NCBI GenBank assembly: GCA_016874755.1
Contig: VGTH01000013.1
Span: 1-64,000 of the forward strand
Reading direction: 5' to 3'
Origin: Deltaproteobacteria bacterium
GTDB lineage: Bacteria > Desulfobacterota > Binatia > UBA9968
DNA: 64,000 nucleotides
Shown: one piece after another, positions 1 to 7,741 of the stretch
Layout of the letters: the number at the start of each line of letters is the position of its first letter
How positions within the stretch are numbered: the first letter of the stretch is position 1
Notes under the pieces: model-generated
Database searches by the model: none
Told to the model about the DNA's origin: nothing
Seen by the model: the letters and a program-made list of their open reading frames with translations, nothing else
Program-made: the position numbers and the translations under genes

Positions 1-140
1 CCTCAGTGTGCTTTTCTCTCATCGGCGTATCCTTTCCTGCCTGCGCCAACAGGCAGCCTTTCGTTTTTAGATTCGCGAAAGGGTACGCCTACCTATTTCC
101 TATTTCCACACGCTTTGATCATAGCTCCTATGGAGGTCTT

Positions 141-683
141 ATGGAAAGCTCGATGCAATCGACTTCCCAAGCGTCTTCGGCGAGCCGAACTCAGGAGCGC
201 TCGCTGGGCGTGCTTGAGGACGGCATCTTGACCGGTATCGTCGGTGCAGCTGTTGTCGCCCTCTGGTTTCTGATTCTTGATACCGCGCGCGGCCAGATGT
301 TCTTCACTCCTGCGCTGATTGGCAGTGTTATCTTTCTTGGCCAGAGCCCGGACCAGGCGGTCTCGATCAACCCTTACATCATTCTCGCCTACACCGGTTT
401 GCATGGCGTGCTCTTTCTGATCGCCGGTTTGATCATCGCGCGTATGTTTGCGTTGTTCGAGCACAACCCGCAATTCGGCATCGTCATCCTGCTTTTATTT
501 GTGCTCTTCGAAGCGCTGCTATTTTCTGCTGCGGCTGCGGTTTTCCCTTACTTAATCGGCACCCTTGGCGCCGTGGCCGTGGGTGGTGGCAATCTCTTCG
601 CCGCCATCGCAATGTTCGCGTTCTTGATCCGGCGCCATCCCCAGGCCATGTCGCAGTTGCGACTCGCTTGGCATGAACCATAG
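141..683 (+). CDS. Hypothetical four-helix membrane protein
   Basis: A 180-residue protein of unknown function. After a polar, Ser/Gln-rich N-terminus it shows about four hydrophobic segments, near residues 28-48, 75-105, 113-135 and 137-165, ending in a short basic tail. I chose the ATG at 141 because a GGAGG lies a few bases upstream at 132-136. The frame stays open upstream to position 6, but that extension reads as non-coding. No catalytic motif or recognisable family is visible. The nearest same-strand gene is the CBS protein after a gap that holds a decayed gene, so no operon is implied. Confidence 0.7.
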   Translation: MESSMQSTSQASSASRTQERSLGVLEDGILTGIVGAAVVALWFLILDTARGQMFFTPALIGSVIFLGQSPDQAVSINPYIILAYTGLHGVLFLIAGLIIARMFALFEHNPQFGIVILLLFVLFEALLFSAAAAVFPYLIGTLGAVAVGGGNLFAAIAMFAFLIRRHPQAMSQLRLAWHEP

Positions 684-786
684 CAGAACAACAACCCAAA
701 CCCGCTTCTTGTGATTCCTTTCCGGGGCGTCTCTTCCTCGGCCGATGAACAGGTCTGCCTTTGCGCGTCGATTTATTGCGCGATAA

Positions 787-1169
787 AGTCACGGAATCAC
801 GACACGCGCTTTACCGCAACGACTGGCGCTGCTTCTTTACAGCTTTGCGATCGGTTTGCTGGCGACAGTGATTGCACCACCGGAATCCCTTTCTGGCTGC
901 CGCGACCCTGAGGTCGCGCGCAAGTCAGGCTCGGTCGCCTATGCCGCGAGTCCCGACGCGACGATCCAATACTTCGGTCACAATTTTTTTCTGATTATTA
1001 GCAAGTCCGGCACGGAGCGGCGTTTGTCTACGACCTCGGCACCCTATGTATTGCCCATCTCGGCGACTTGAGTCAGAAACTCAACGCGCAACAGCTCAAA
1101 GCCACGCCTGTTGGCTATGATCAGGTGGTTGCAGGTCCGTTTCGCTCTGTTTGGACTGCGCCCGTCTGA
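787..1169 (+). pseudogene. Decayed MBL-fold metal-dependent hydrolase
   Basis: Two reading frames together resemble a secreted MBL-fold hydrolase of the UlaG/L-ascorbate lactonase type. The first, open from 787, has a leader-like hydrophobic stretch and then the strand motif ATIQYFGHNFFLIISKSGT. From about 1014 another frame gives AAFVYDLGTLCIAHLGDLS, the typical later strand with a metal-binding Asp, and stops at 1169. The section between them, which should carry HxHxDH, is missing, and the two parts are out of frame. I infer an internal deletion and a non-functional relic. No good start codon is visible. Confidence 0.55.
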
Positions 1170-1277
1170 TGCGCCCCTGCCTTCGGACCTCTTCGAACCG
1201 ATAAACGAGCAAACTAAGCATGCTTCGAGGTAAAGTCCCCGCACTTTTTTGCCGATAAGATGACAAAGGGGACTCCG

Positions 1278-1733
1278 ATGAATTTACTGCAGGAATCACC
1301 TAAGCGTGAATGGCTCGGCGCGCCCATGTTGGTGCTGGAAGTTATGACTTCCAAGTTGATTACGCTAACTCCAGAGCAGACTTTCGGTCACGTCGTCGAA
1401 CTGCTGACGCAACATTCTTTCCGTCATTTTCTCGTCGTCAACCCGGACCATACCCTGGCTGGCGTGATATCTGACCGGGATGTCCTGTGGGCGATTGCTG
1501 GCATGTCCGAGTGGCAGACCAAACCCGTGTCGAGCGTGATGGCACGGCAGCCAACCACCGTTAGTCCTGAAACACCGCTCTCGGCGGCCGCTGAAATCAT
1601 GACGGCCCGGCGCATCAACTGTCTGCCGGTGGTCGACGCCAGCCGCATCGTTGTCGGCATCGTGACATCCACCGACCTTTTGAAAAACTACAAACAGTTG
1701 CAGCGTTCCATAGAACATCGCGCTCAGCTCTGA
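1278..1733 (+). CDS. CBS-domain pair protein
   Basis: A 151-residue protein made almost entirely of two CBS domains (a Bateman module), about residues 21-73 and 88-140. Each begins with the typical VMT/VMA segment and ends with GVISDRDVL or GIVTSTDLL. Such stand-alone pairs usually sense adenosyl nucleotides and regulate a partner, but no partner is evident nearby. I prefer the ATG at 1278, because AAAGGGGAC lies about 5-8 bases upstream; an in-frame ATG at 1260 is possible. It ends in a short basic tail. Confidence 0.85.
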   Translation: MNLLQESPKREWLGAPMLVLEVMTSKLITLTPEQTFGHVVELLTQHSFRHFLVVNPDHTLAGVISDRDVLWAIAGMSEWQTKPVSSVMARQPTTVSPETPLSAAAEIMTARRINCLPVVDASRIVVGIVTSTDLLKNYKQLQRSIEHRAQL

Positions 1734-2373
1734 CCGCCGCTGGCGCGCTGCTCGCGGAGCGTAGAATCGGTACTTCTTGGGTTGCGGTTGACGACCGAAG
1801 ATGCGGTCGTAGAAACGAAAATCGAAGAGTTCTTCGGCGGGCACCCGGGTTCGCGAAAGCCCCATGCTCACCTAAATACGGTTGCAAGTTTCAGCTCCTT
1901 GCACGAGAGCGTAGGGACTGCTGATCCAGCGGAGCGCGGGCGAGTCGAGGGCTTCGCGGGCCACATGCACCGGCAAGACGACGGCGCCGATTTTCCTGGA
2001 AATTAGCCGCGCGGCCTCTTCCCGCTCTTCGGGAAAACCACAAAGGGGTTGCGTCCATGCTTAGCTCACAAGGCGGGCAAATGGCAGAAATTGCTTTTGG
2101 GGTCCGATTGACTCTAGTTAGATGAAACGATGCGCTCAATCGTCTGTGGTCATTTCTTTAAGGATCTGACATAGGGACATAACGCTGCTGACTAGCTGGA
2201 CTAGCTTGAGTTTGTCCAGCATATCAACAGCGTCCGCCATCGGGCCCGTGCTTTTTTGGCTTCAGCGGCTTGTTTGGCTGATGTCGATAATGCCCTGCAC
2301 CTCAGCAGTGGCGCCACGCCCAACGCATGTGCGTTGAGGCGTGGTCTGAGGCCGGTGTGTTGGCTCGCTGGTT
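1734..2373. other. Intergenic region with possible minus-strand coding debris
   Basis: No intact gene is visible in these 640 bases between the CBS gene and the convergent hydrolase. On the minus strand, positions about 2058-1881 read as a protein-like stretch containing SRKIGAVVLPVHVAREALD and ending at a stop. Positions 1871-1740 give another stretch containing EELFDFRFYDRIFGR. Neither has a proper start, and I cannot name a family, so they may be remnants of a deleted gene. The hairpin at 2314-2344 lies at the right-hand end. Confidence 0.3.
2314..2344. repeat. Strong hairpin, possible terminator of the hydrolase gene
   Basis: CCACGCCCAACGCA and TGCGTTGAGGCGTGG are inverted repeats that pair over 14 bases with one bulged base and a two-base loop. 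The hairpin lies about 30 bases beyond the stop of the minus-strand dienelactone-hydrolase-like gene. No run of T follows on either strand, so a classical rho-independent terminator is not proven. Confidence 0.4.
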
Positions 2374-3408
2374 TCAGCGTCCGAAGACCTCGGTCAGGAA
2401 GCCGCGCACTTCCAAGATTGCTGCGTCGCGCGCCTTGTCGTTGCCTCCGAAGCGGGCCCCCTTCTTGCGGCACTCCCGAAGCCAAGCGTCGGTCGCCTCC
2501 TTCGTGGCCAGAGTGATGCCGCTGTCCACTCGCCGAATAACGCGCGTGTCCACGTCGTACACTGCCTCGCAGGCGTGGATGCCGACGTAGTTCCGATCAA
2601 ATACCACCGGCGACTGCCGATCGAATCCATGATGAGCATCGGGGAACACGACCACCCGCACCGACACTCCGCGTTGTTTCAGCTCGGCCGCGTAGTGCTC
2701 GCAGGCTACTGGTTCCGTCATCTCGTCGGACCCGCCAAGCAGCATCAGCATCGGCGCGGTCGCGAGTCCTTTCCCCTTGTGCCGGAAGTTGCAGTACGGA
2801 TACAGAGGGATGTAGGCCGCGAACCGGTCAGGCGCGGTGCCGAGTACGACCTCACGGAAGCGCTCGAAGATCGCGTTCACTGCCACCTCGCCTCCGCGCG
2901 AGAAGCCCATGATGGCAACGCGCGAACCGTCGATCTGCGGGTGCGTGCCGAGGAGCTGCAGCGCCACGTAAGCGTCGAACAGGTGGGCGACGAAGTGCGT
3001 GAACCCTGGTTGATCGGAGTAGATCGGCGGCTTGATTCCGCGTCCTGTGAAGCTGTCCAACACGAAGGCGGCGATACCCCACGAGTTGAGGCGCTTCGCC
3101 CAGGCGCCCTCGCGCTCGTCGGAGATGCCGCCGACCCCGTGCGCAAGGATGACGGCCGGACTCTTGCCCTCCCGCTCCAACGGCCCGCCAGCCTTCGGCA
3201 TGGAGAGCCTGCCGCTTACCACGACTGGTGGCCCACTCAGGTATGCGCGGGTGATCAGCGGCGCCTGCGACGTGGGTGTGTAGGTACGGAACTCGATCCT
3301 GCCGGTCGCACCGTCGGCCAGCGTAGTGCGCGGCTCGGCGTGAGCCAGCTGGCTTCCGGCACACAGCACCGCCACGAGGCCACACGCCAGGATGTTGACG
3401 CCTCTCAT
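2374..3408 (-). CDS. Secreted dienelactone-hydrolase-like alpha/beta hydrolase
   Basis: A 344-residue alpha/beta hydrolase of the dienelactone hydrolase family. The ATG at 3408 gives a clean signal peptide cleaved after AHA (about residue 24); the longer open frame upstream adds an arginine-rich, unlikely extension. Visible elements are the oxyanion strand VILAHGVGG near residue 90, the nucleophile elbow GFSRGG with Ser170, an acid in GGSDEM (Asp228) and a His in FPDAHHGFD (259/260). Classical dienelactone hydrolases use Cys as nucleophile, so the Ser suggests a general esterase or lipase-like role in the periplasm. The substrate is unknown. Confidence 0.8.
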   Translation of the reverse strand: MRGVNILACGLVAVLCAGSQLAHAEPRTTLADGATGRIEFRTYTPTSQAPLITRAYLSGPPVVVSGRLSMPKAGGPLEREGKSPAVILAHGVGGISDEREGAWAKRLNSWGIAAFVLDSFTGRGIKPPIYSDQPGFTHFVAHLFDAYVALQLLGTHPQIDGSRVAIMGFSRGGEVAVNAIFERFREVVLGTAPDRFAAYIPLYPYCNFRHKGKGLATAPMLMLLGGSDEMTEPVACEHYAAELKQRGVSVRVVVFPDAHHGFDRQSPVVFDRNYVGIHACEAVYDVDTRVIRRVDSGITLATKEATDAWLRECRKKGARFGGNDKARDAAILEVRGFLTEVFGR

Positions 3409-3584
3409 CGTGTAACTCTTATCAGACCATTCCACGCTTTGATGTTTCACCGTGGCGACACTTCCAATCAGATGGCCTTCTACCGGCACGCGCGCGTCAT
3501 TTCGAACCCTTCGGCGCCGCCTCACGATGACACGTTGTCGCCCTCCGAACTTTGCGTCCTTGGCGCCTTTGCGCGAGGAATATC

Positions 3585-4082
3585 TTACTTGGCTTTTTTG
3601 TAACTCTCCGGATCGAACGCCTCGCCGTTCAACTTAAACTCCCGCGTCACCGGCGTCGGATTCAGGATTGTCTGCATGATGTAGCAGCCGGCCTCGGCGT
3701 TGCGCATCAGTGCGGCAACGCGGTCGGGCGGTGCGCTCGATGAAATCTCGCTCTTCATCTCGACGCCGACGCCGCCTGATTTGATCGTCTCGCGCAGCAC
3801 CGAGCCCTCGGCTCTGAAACGCGTGGTCACGTAGATCTTCATCTTATCGACTTTCACCTTCATCATTTCCCCGTACCGGGAAACTTGGGTGAGTAGTCAA
3901 AAGGCCACCGATAGGGCGAAGTACCCCATCGGCGATGGTGCCGAATTGTCGCCGCCGGTGCGCGCCTGCTCGTCGCAAAATACCGTAAAGCCACGCACGT
4001 GGCCTTCCTTGCGCATGCGCTCGATGGATTCGGCATCGGCTTCGATCACAATATCTCGACTCACTTGCATCTCGTCTGTCAT
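3585..4082 (-). CDS. OsmC-family protein, probable selenoprotein (TGA = Sec62)
   Basis: Read through one in-frame TGA at 3899-3897, this is a complete 165-residue OsmC/Ohr-family protein, the group of thiol-dependent peroxidases. The N-terminal part has TGGDNSAPSPMGYFALSVAF, then TGA, then LLTQVSRYGEMM in the same frame. In OsmC/Ohr the peroxidatic Cys sits at exactly this position. The second conserved Cys is present at 133 (AEAGCYIMQT). A SECIS-like hairpin with loop GGTACG follows the TGA at the usual bacterial distance. I prefer the ATG at 4082, six bases after GAGGAG; an ATG at 4088 is in frame. The alternative is a recent nonsense mutation (TGC to TGA) giving a pseudogene. Sec-containing OsmC-like proteins have been noted in selenoproteome surveys. 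Confidence 0.75.
3854..3899 (-). promoter_or_regulatory. Putative bacterial SECIS element after the osmC TGA
   Basis: On the minus-strand mRNA the UGA at 3899-3897 is followed by a lower stem UCACC/GGUGA (3892-3888 with 3858-3854), an internal loop, an upper stem UUUCCC/GGGAAA (3883-3878 with 3871-3866) and an apical loop GGUACG (3877-3872). The loop starts 20 bases after the UGA and opens with GG followed by U, as in known bacterial SECIS loops bound by SelB. The stem also codes for protein, as bacterial SECIS elements do. I judged folding by eye only. Confidence 0.6.
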
Positions 4083-4103
4083 TCGCATCTCCTCTTCTGA
4101 AAT

Positions 4104-4394
4104 TTAGTGGTCTTTTTTCAAACGCCGATCGATCACAAACGGGCCGAACGGCAGCAGCGCCGCAACGAACACCAACGCCGTCCACCGCAGCGGCCAGCGC
4201 CGCTCATCGTGCGCCACGTAGAGACAGACGCAAAACGCCATGAACAACAGTCCATGAATCCAGCCGGCGACTTTCACTGCCTGCGGCATGCCGGCTAGAT
4301 ACTTCAGCGGCATCGCCACCCCGAGGAGCAGCAGAAAGGACACTCCCTCGGCCATGCCCACCGCGCGCAAACGCCCAACAGTCGTTGTCAACAT
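4104..4394 (-). CDS. DUF3817 integral membrane protein
   Basis: A 96-residue membrane protein that matches the DUF3817 pattern: an N-terminal basic segment with AEGVSFLLLLGVAMPLKYLAG, a central GWIHGLLFMAFCVCLYVA helix and a C-terminal helix ending in a charged tail with paired lysines. Three transmembrane helices are predicted by eye. The family's function is unknown, although it is common near actinobacterial and proteobacterial housekeeping genes. It lies 21 bases upstream of osmC on the same strand and 9 bases downstream of the GFA gene, so the three could form one transcript. Confidence 0.8.
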   Translation of the reverse strand: MLTTTVGRLRAVGMAEGVSFLLLLGVAMPLKYLAGMPQAVKVAGWIHGLLFMAFCVCLYVAHDERRWPLRWTALVFVAALLPFGPFVIDRRLKKDH

Positions 4395-4403
4395 CGTTTA
4401 AGA

Positions 4404-4808
4404 TCAGTTCTCGCAGGGTAAATCGGCTTCGTTAGTCGAGACAAAGGGAACGCGGCTGCTCCAGTGGCCGTGCACCGCGGGCTTGCCCGGAGGCAAATCG
4501 TCCAGCGTTCCCGACGGCACAATCACCCGCGTGCCGTCGCGCGACGCATGAGGGATCGGACAATTGCACGTGCTGCAAATCTGCCGCGCAAAACTCTTGG
4601 CCTCCGGCAGATCGTAGCGCTTGATCAAATTCTCCCCCTGGGTCCACTTGAACTGCGCGATCGGCACGGCGATGTTGGTCGAACGCACCCCGCCGGTGGC
4701 CTTGCGACAGCGCGAGCAATAACAATGGCCAAAGCGCATGAACGGCGTCGACACCTCATAGCGCACAGATTTACACAGACAACTTCCTTTCAAGGTTTGT
4801 TCCGCCAT
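4404..4808 (-). CDS. GFA-family zinc protein
   Basis: A 134-residue member of the glutathione-dependent formaldehyde-activating (GFA/CENP-V) family. It shows the expected zinc ligands: Cys10 and Cys12 in GSCLCKSVRYEV, Cys29/31/34 in HCYCSRC and Cys78/81 in CSTC. The ATG at 4808 is preceded by GAGGAGG, which decides this start over an upstream in-frame codon. Despite the family name, most members have no proven activity on formaldehyde; a zinc-bound glutathione-related role is an inference. It probably leads the GFA-DUF3817-osmC transcript. Confidence 0.85.
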   Translation of the reverse strand: MAEQTLKGSCLCKSVRYEVSTPFMRFGHCYCSRCRKATGGVRSTNIAVPIAQFKWTQGENLIKRYDLPEAKSFARQICSTCNCPIPHASRDGTRVIVPSGTLDDLPPGKPAVHGHWSSRVPFVSTNEADLPCEN

Positions 4809-4904
4809 AGAACCTCCTCGTAATGGTTGTAATCGCACCTTGTGGTTGCCCGGAGTCTATTTAGATTGGCGGGTGATGGCAAGGAGAAAGAGATTTCACC
4901 ACGA

Positions 4905-4980
4905 ATCGTGCTCGTGTTCGTGGCTCGTGCTCGCTTTTCGGCGCTGTCCGGCGAACACGAGCACGAGCGACGAGCACGAT
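4905..4980. repeat. Imperfect inverted repeat built of CGTGCTCG units
   Basis: An arm starting ATCGTGCTCGTG at 4905 and an arm ending CGAGCACGAT at 4980 are near-complementary over about 30 bases, and each is made of short CGTGCTCG or TTCGTG words. The element could form a long hairpin between the TauE and GFA genes. Similar CTTCGTG words occur at 7509-7575 and 38726-38825, so this appears to be a member of a dispersed family. Confidence 0.6.
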
Positions 4981-5063
4981 CTCAACTCTTTCCGAACTTC
5001 GTGACCTTCGTGTGCTTCGTAATGAGGTAAGTCTTCTGCTCCACCCTTTCACGCTATCGCCGA

Positions 5064-5837
5064 CTAACCGATGGCGCCGCGCACGCCGGTGTAGAGCAGT
5101 TGCAAAGCGAGCACCGTCAAGGTGACTTTGAGCGCCATGCGAAAGACCGGTTCGGGCAAACGATTGAGCGCTAGCTTGCCGGCGTAGCTGCCCAAAAAGC
5201 TCAATGAAACCAAACCCACGAGCAGCGCCAAGTAAGGGCCGAAAGCAAAACCGATCAACGCAAACGTGATGATCTTCAAGCCATGCTGGATCGTCATGAC
5301 AACGGAATGCGTGCTGACGAACTGATTTTTCTCCGGGCACGCCGGCGATACGAAGGCGCCGACCAACACGCCGGTGCCGCCGACGAACATGGTGACGATT
5401 GTCGTAATGATGCCGACGAAAAAGAATTTCACTTTGCTCGCCGAGCGGCTCTGCAAATTCGGCAGCCAGGTCGACGCCAAGATAAAAACCGCGATGATGG
5501 TCTGCAGCAAATACTTTGGCAACGCGACGACAAACTGCGCGCCGATGGCCGCGCCGATGATCGTGCCGACGAGAAACGCCGGAATGATCGACATCAGGGT
5601 ATAGCGCCAGCTCAAAATCGCCCGGCTAAAGTTCGATGCCAATTGCACCACGCCGTGAACCGGCACCAGGGCGATGGGCGGCAGCAGATTGGCCATCGTC
5701 GCCAAGACGAGCACACCGCCACCGAGACCCAATGCACCGGCGATGAAGCTGCCGAGAAACGACACAGCGCAGAGAATCAAAAAACCGGTGAACGAAAGGT
5801 TAGTGCCAGCAATCAAGAAATCTATCAGGCTATTCAA
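5064..5837 (-). CDS. TauE/SafE-family membrane exporter
   Basis: A roughly 257-residue TauE/SafE (DUF81) permease with about eight hydrophobic helices in two repeats. The N-terminal GALGLGGGVLVLATMANLLP and later VGGTGVLVGAFVSP are the family's glycine-rich signatures. These proteins move sulfite, sulfoacetate or other organic anions across the inner membrane. No ATG is available: TTG at 5837 has GAGGG just upstream and is my choice, while TTG at 5894 would overlap the neighbouring DTW gene by 26 bases. The substrate cannot be told from sequence. A second TauE gene is at 61732. Confidence 0.8.
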   Translation of the reverse strand: MNSLIDFLIAGTNLSFTGFLILCAVSFLGSFIAGALGLGGGVLVLATMANLLPPIALVPVHGVVQLASNFSRAILSWRYTLMSIIPAFLVGTIIGAAIGAQFVVALPKYLLQTIIAVFILASTWLPNLQSRSASKVKFFFVGIITTIVTMFVGGTGVLVGAFVSPACPEKNQFVSTHSVVMTIQHGLKIITFALIGFAFGPYLALLVGLVSLSFLGSYAGKLALNRLPEPVFRMALKVTLTVLALQLLYTGVRGAIG

Positions 5838-5868
5838 GTCACCCTCAGCGCGATGGATTCCAGCTGGT

Positions 5869-6495
5869 CTACTGCGTTTGGCGCGACTTAACAACCGCAG
5901 CGGAGCCGGTTGCCAGCCCCCGCCCAGCCAGCGCGCGGTCGAGCTTGGCGCGGTAAAGCTGCATCAATTGCGCCTTGACGTGATCGCCTTCGATGACGCC
6001 CAGGCCGTGAGCGATCGCTTGCAGCGTCGCCATGCCTTCGGGGCGATGCTGCGCGCGCAGCGAGTACATCACCGCGTCCGGCTTGGCGATCTTCACCCGC
6101 GGCACTCCGGCCAACTCAGTCTGGCGGTAATGGACTTTGCTGGCCTGGCGCCAGGTGCCGTCGGGAACGATCAGCTGGATCGGCACCGGCGATTGACGAA
6201 CCAACTCGCCGGTCAACTCCACCGCGTCGGGCGCGGGATAAAACAGAAACGTACGATAAGGAGATGCCACCAAATCGACAAGATCGAGACCCTCTCGGCC
6301 TTCGCCGCGCACGCGCATCTCGCTGTTCACCAGCGCGCGCAGCGCCAACAATCCGGTGTTGCTACTGCGCAACAACTCGCGATGGTGAATCACCAGACAC
6401 ACCCGCGTCGTTAAGTTTAAGCGCGGGATTTCATCGCACAGACATTGCGGTTGGGTCGAATGGCAGTTGGGACAGATGTCCTGGGGCTTACGCAT
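5869..6495 (-). CDS. DTW-domain protein, tRNA acp3U-type aminocarboxypropyltransferase
   Basis: A 208-residue DTW-domain protein. The N-terminus has a zinc-binding set, Cys8, Cys11, Cys18 and Cys20. It is followed by LVIHHRELLRSSNTG and the signature DGTWRQASK, the DxTW motif. Members of this family (TapT in bacteria, DTWD1/2 in animals) transfer an aminocarboxypropyl group from S-adenosylmethionine to uridine in tRNA. I used the ATG at 6495; the frame runs further upstream, but that part overlaps the divergent zinc-ribbon gene and has no protein-like character. Confidence 0.85.
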   Translation of the reverse strand: MRKPQDICPNCHSTQPQCLCDEIPRLNLTTRVCLVIHHRELLRSSNTGLLALRALVNSEMRVRGEGREGLDLVDLVASPYRTFLFYPAPDAVELTGELVRQSPVPIQLIVPDGTWRQASKVHYRQTELAGVPRVKIAKPDAVMYSLRAQHRPEGMATLQAIAHGLGVIEGDHVKAQLMQLYRAKLDRALAGRGLATGSAAVVKSRQTQ

Positions 6496-6600
6496 TTTGG
6501 CTGTGAACCTTGCGCTGGCGTCGAGACTTGCGCTAAGGCAGAGACTCCGCCGCGGCTGAGCTTGCGAAATGAATTCTATCACAGGAAGGACGAAACCGGC

Positions 6601-6750
6601 ATGGCAGTGAAAAAATGCCCGGAGTGCGGCCAGAGTCCGAGCGACCACGAGTACGAAGAAGCGTTGCGCAACGTCATGGTGCCGCACCTGAAGAAAGACC
6701 CCAACAAGTGCGGCGTCTGCGGCAAGTCGCGCGAAACACGGCACCAATGA
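6601..6750 (+). CDS. Small zinc-ribbon protein
   Basis: A 49-residue protein with two CxxC knuckles, CPEC near residue 6 and CGVC near residue 37, separated by an acidic/basic helix. It is most likely a zinc ribbon. AGGAAGGA lies about 10 bases before the ATG. Its stop overlaps the ATG of the next small gene (ATGA), so the two are probably translationally coupled. The function is unknown. Confidence 0.65.
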   Translation: MAVKKCPECGQSPSDHEYEEALRNVMVPHLKKDPNKCGVCGKSRETRHQ

Positions 6751-6917
6751 TGGGCCTTAGACAACTATTGCAAGAGCTGCTGGCCGGCGCTGCGCGCGAG
6801 CAGCCCCAAGCGGCGCCCGATCCGCAAACCGAAAAGCTGTTTGCCGAGACCGTCTGGCTGGAGGTGCAGAAACAAACCTTGCTCGGCGCAGTCAAGAAAG
6901 TCGAAGACGGCGCCTAG
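6747..6917 (+). CDS. Small hypothetical protein
   Basis: A 56-residue, mostly helical protein with a glutamine/alanine-rich middle and a C-terminal amphipathic segment. It starts with two successive ATG codons at 6747 and 6750 that overlap the stop of the zinc-ribbon gene, and it ends 3 bases before the next gene. The tight spacing supports a real three-gene unit, but I do not recognise the family. Confidence 0.5.
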   Translation: MMGLRQLLQELLAGAAREQPQAAPDPQTEKLFAETVWLEVQKQTLLGAVKKVEDGA

Positions 6918-6920
6918 CAA

Positions 6921-7277
6921 GTGATCACCCTGGCGACCTTTCTCGGCGGCGCCTATTTTGCCGCGGTGTCGTTTGCCAAACTGGGCGCGGTCGAGAGCCC
7001 CTACCTGCGTTGCCTCTTGATCGCGCCGCTCATATCCTGGCTGATAGCCATCGGCTGCGCGATACCGGCCATTGTGCCAACCCGGCTGCATGACTTGAAC
7101 TTGGGCGACTCGCTATCGAGCAAGCTGTTTTTTGTCCGCTTCGTCGGCAGCAACGTCAAACTTCTTCGTTGCGCGTTGTTGTTTCAGTTGCTCGGCATCG
7201 CCGCCACCATGCTGGTTTTGTGGGCCGTGATTTCCGGCTGGGTAAGCTACACCGTTGAGCCCGTGCGATTGAGCTAG
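6921..7277 (+). CDS. Hypothetical membrane protein
   Basis: A 118-residue protein starting at GTG with three hydrophobic helices, at residues 3-22, 30-52 and about 82-105, joined by short loops. It follows the two small genes almost without gap and is probably co-transcribed with them. No family signature was recognised. Confidence 0.6.
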   Translation: MITLATFLGGAYFAAVSFAKLGAVESPYLRCLLIAPLISWLIAIGCAIPAIVPTRLHDLNLGDSLSSKLFFVRFVGSNVKLLRCALLFQLLGIAATMLVLWAVISGWVSYTVEPVRLS

Positions 7278-7741
7278 ATTCCCAATATCCGCAGATCCAA
7301 CTAGCCGCCCGGCATCGGTGGACGCCAGAAATAGCTGCCGCTGATCGGCCGGTGTATTGCAACAGACCGTCGACCATCCCGTCTGCGGCAGTTGCCCGGT
7401 TCGTTCGAACCAAAGCGCCATTTCTGTCGACGGAACCGCCAAACCTCCGCGTCTTTCAAGCAACGAACTCGGAATAGAGTACCAACAGGGAGAGGCAACA
7501 CAGTCAGCGTTTCTGTTTTCGTGATTTTCGTGTGTTTCGTGGTTAGTTCTTCTGTGTTTCGCGCTTTTCGTGTTTTTTTTCTTGAATTTCGACGTTGAAT
7601 CGTAAACACCCAAATTTGACAGACCCTCCACTCGGTCGAAATCAAGGTTGAACCAGCAACCTTTGCGTGCTTCGCGACATCTAAGAACCGTCACGCTGAA
7701 TCACTCGGCGGCACCGAAATCTTCACGGAGGTTCTGTAACT
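7278..7741. other. Intergenic region with TTCGTG-word repeat
   Basis: No convincing gene is present. The first 200 bases give a protein-like but startless frame on the minus strand (about 7470-7280), which I cannot identify. Positions 7509-7575 hold a run of TTCGTG/TTTCGTG words typical of a dispersed repeat family in this window. The last 20 bases contain the GGAGG ribosome-binding site of the DM13 gene. Confidence 0.4.
7509..7575. repeat. Dispersed TTCGTG-word repeat
   Basis: The words TTTTCGTG, TTTCGTG and TTCTGTG recur here with few interruptions. The composition matches one arm of the inverted repeat at 38726-38825 and the CGTG-rich element at 4905-4980. It is probably a degenerate, single-arm copy of the same intergenic repeat family. 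Confidence 0.5.

Noticed and set aside
2575-3603. A 342-codon plus-strand frame opposite the hydrolase gene
   Set aside because: The minus-strand translation has a signal peptide and catalytic triad, whereas this frame is an arginine-rich shadow.
3585-3866. A separate 93-residue protein starting at the ATG downstream of the TGA
   Set aside because: It is the C-terminal half of the same OsmC protein, in the same frame as the N-terminal half; alone it lacks the first catalytic position.
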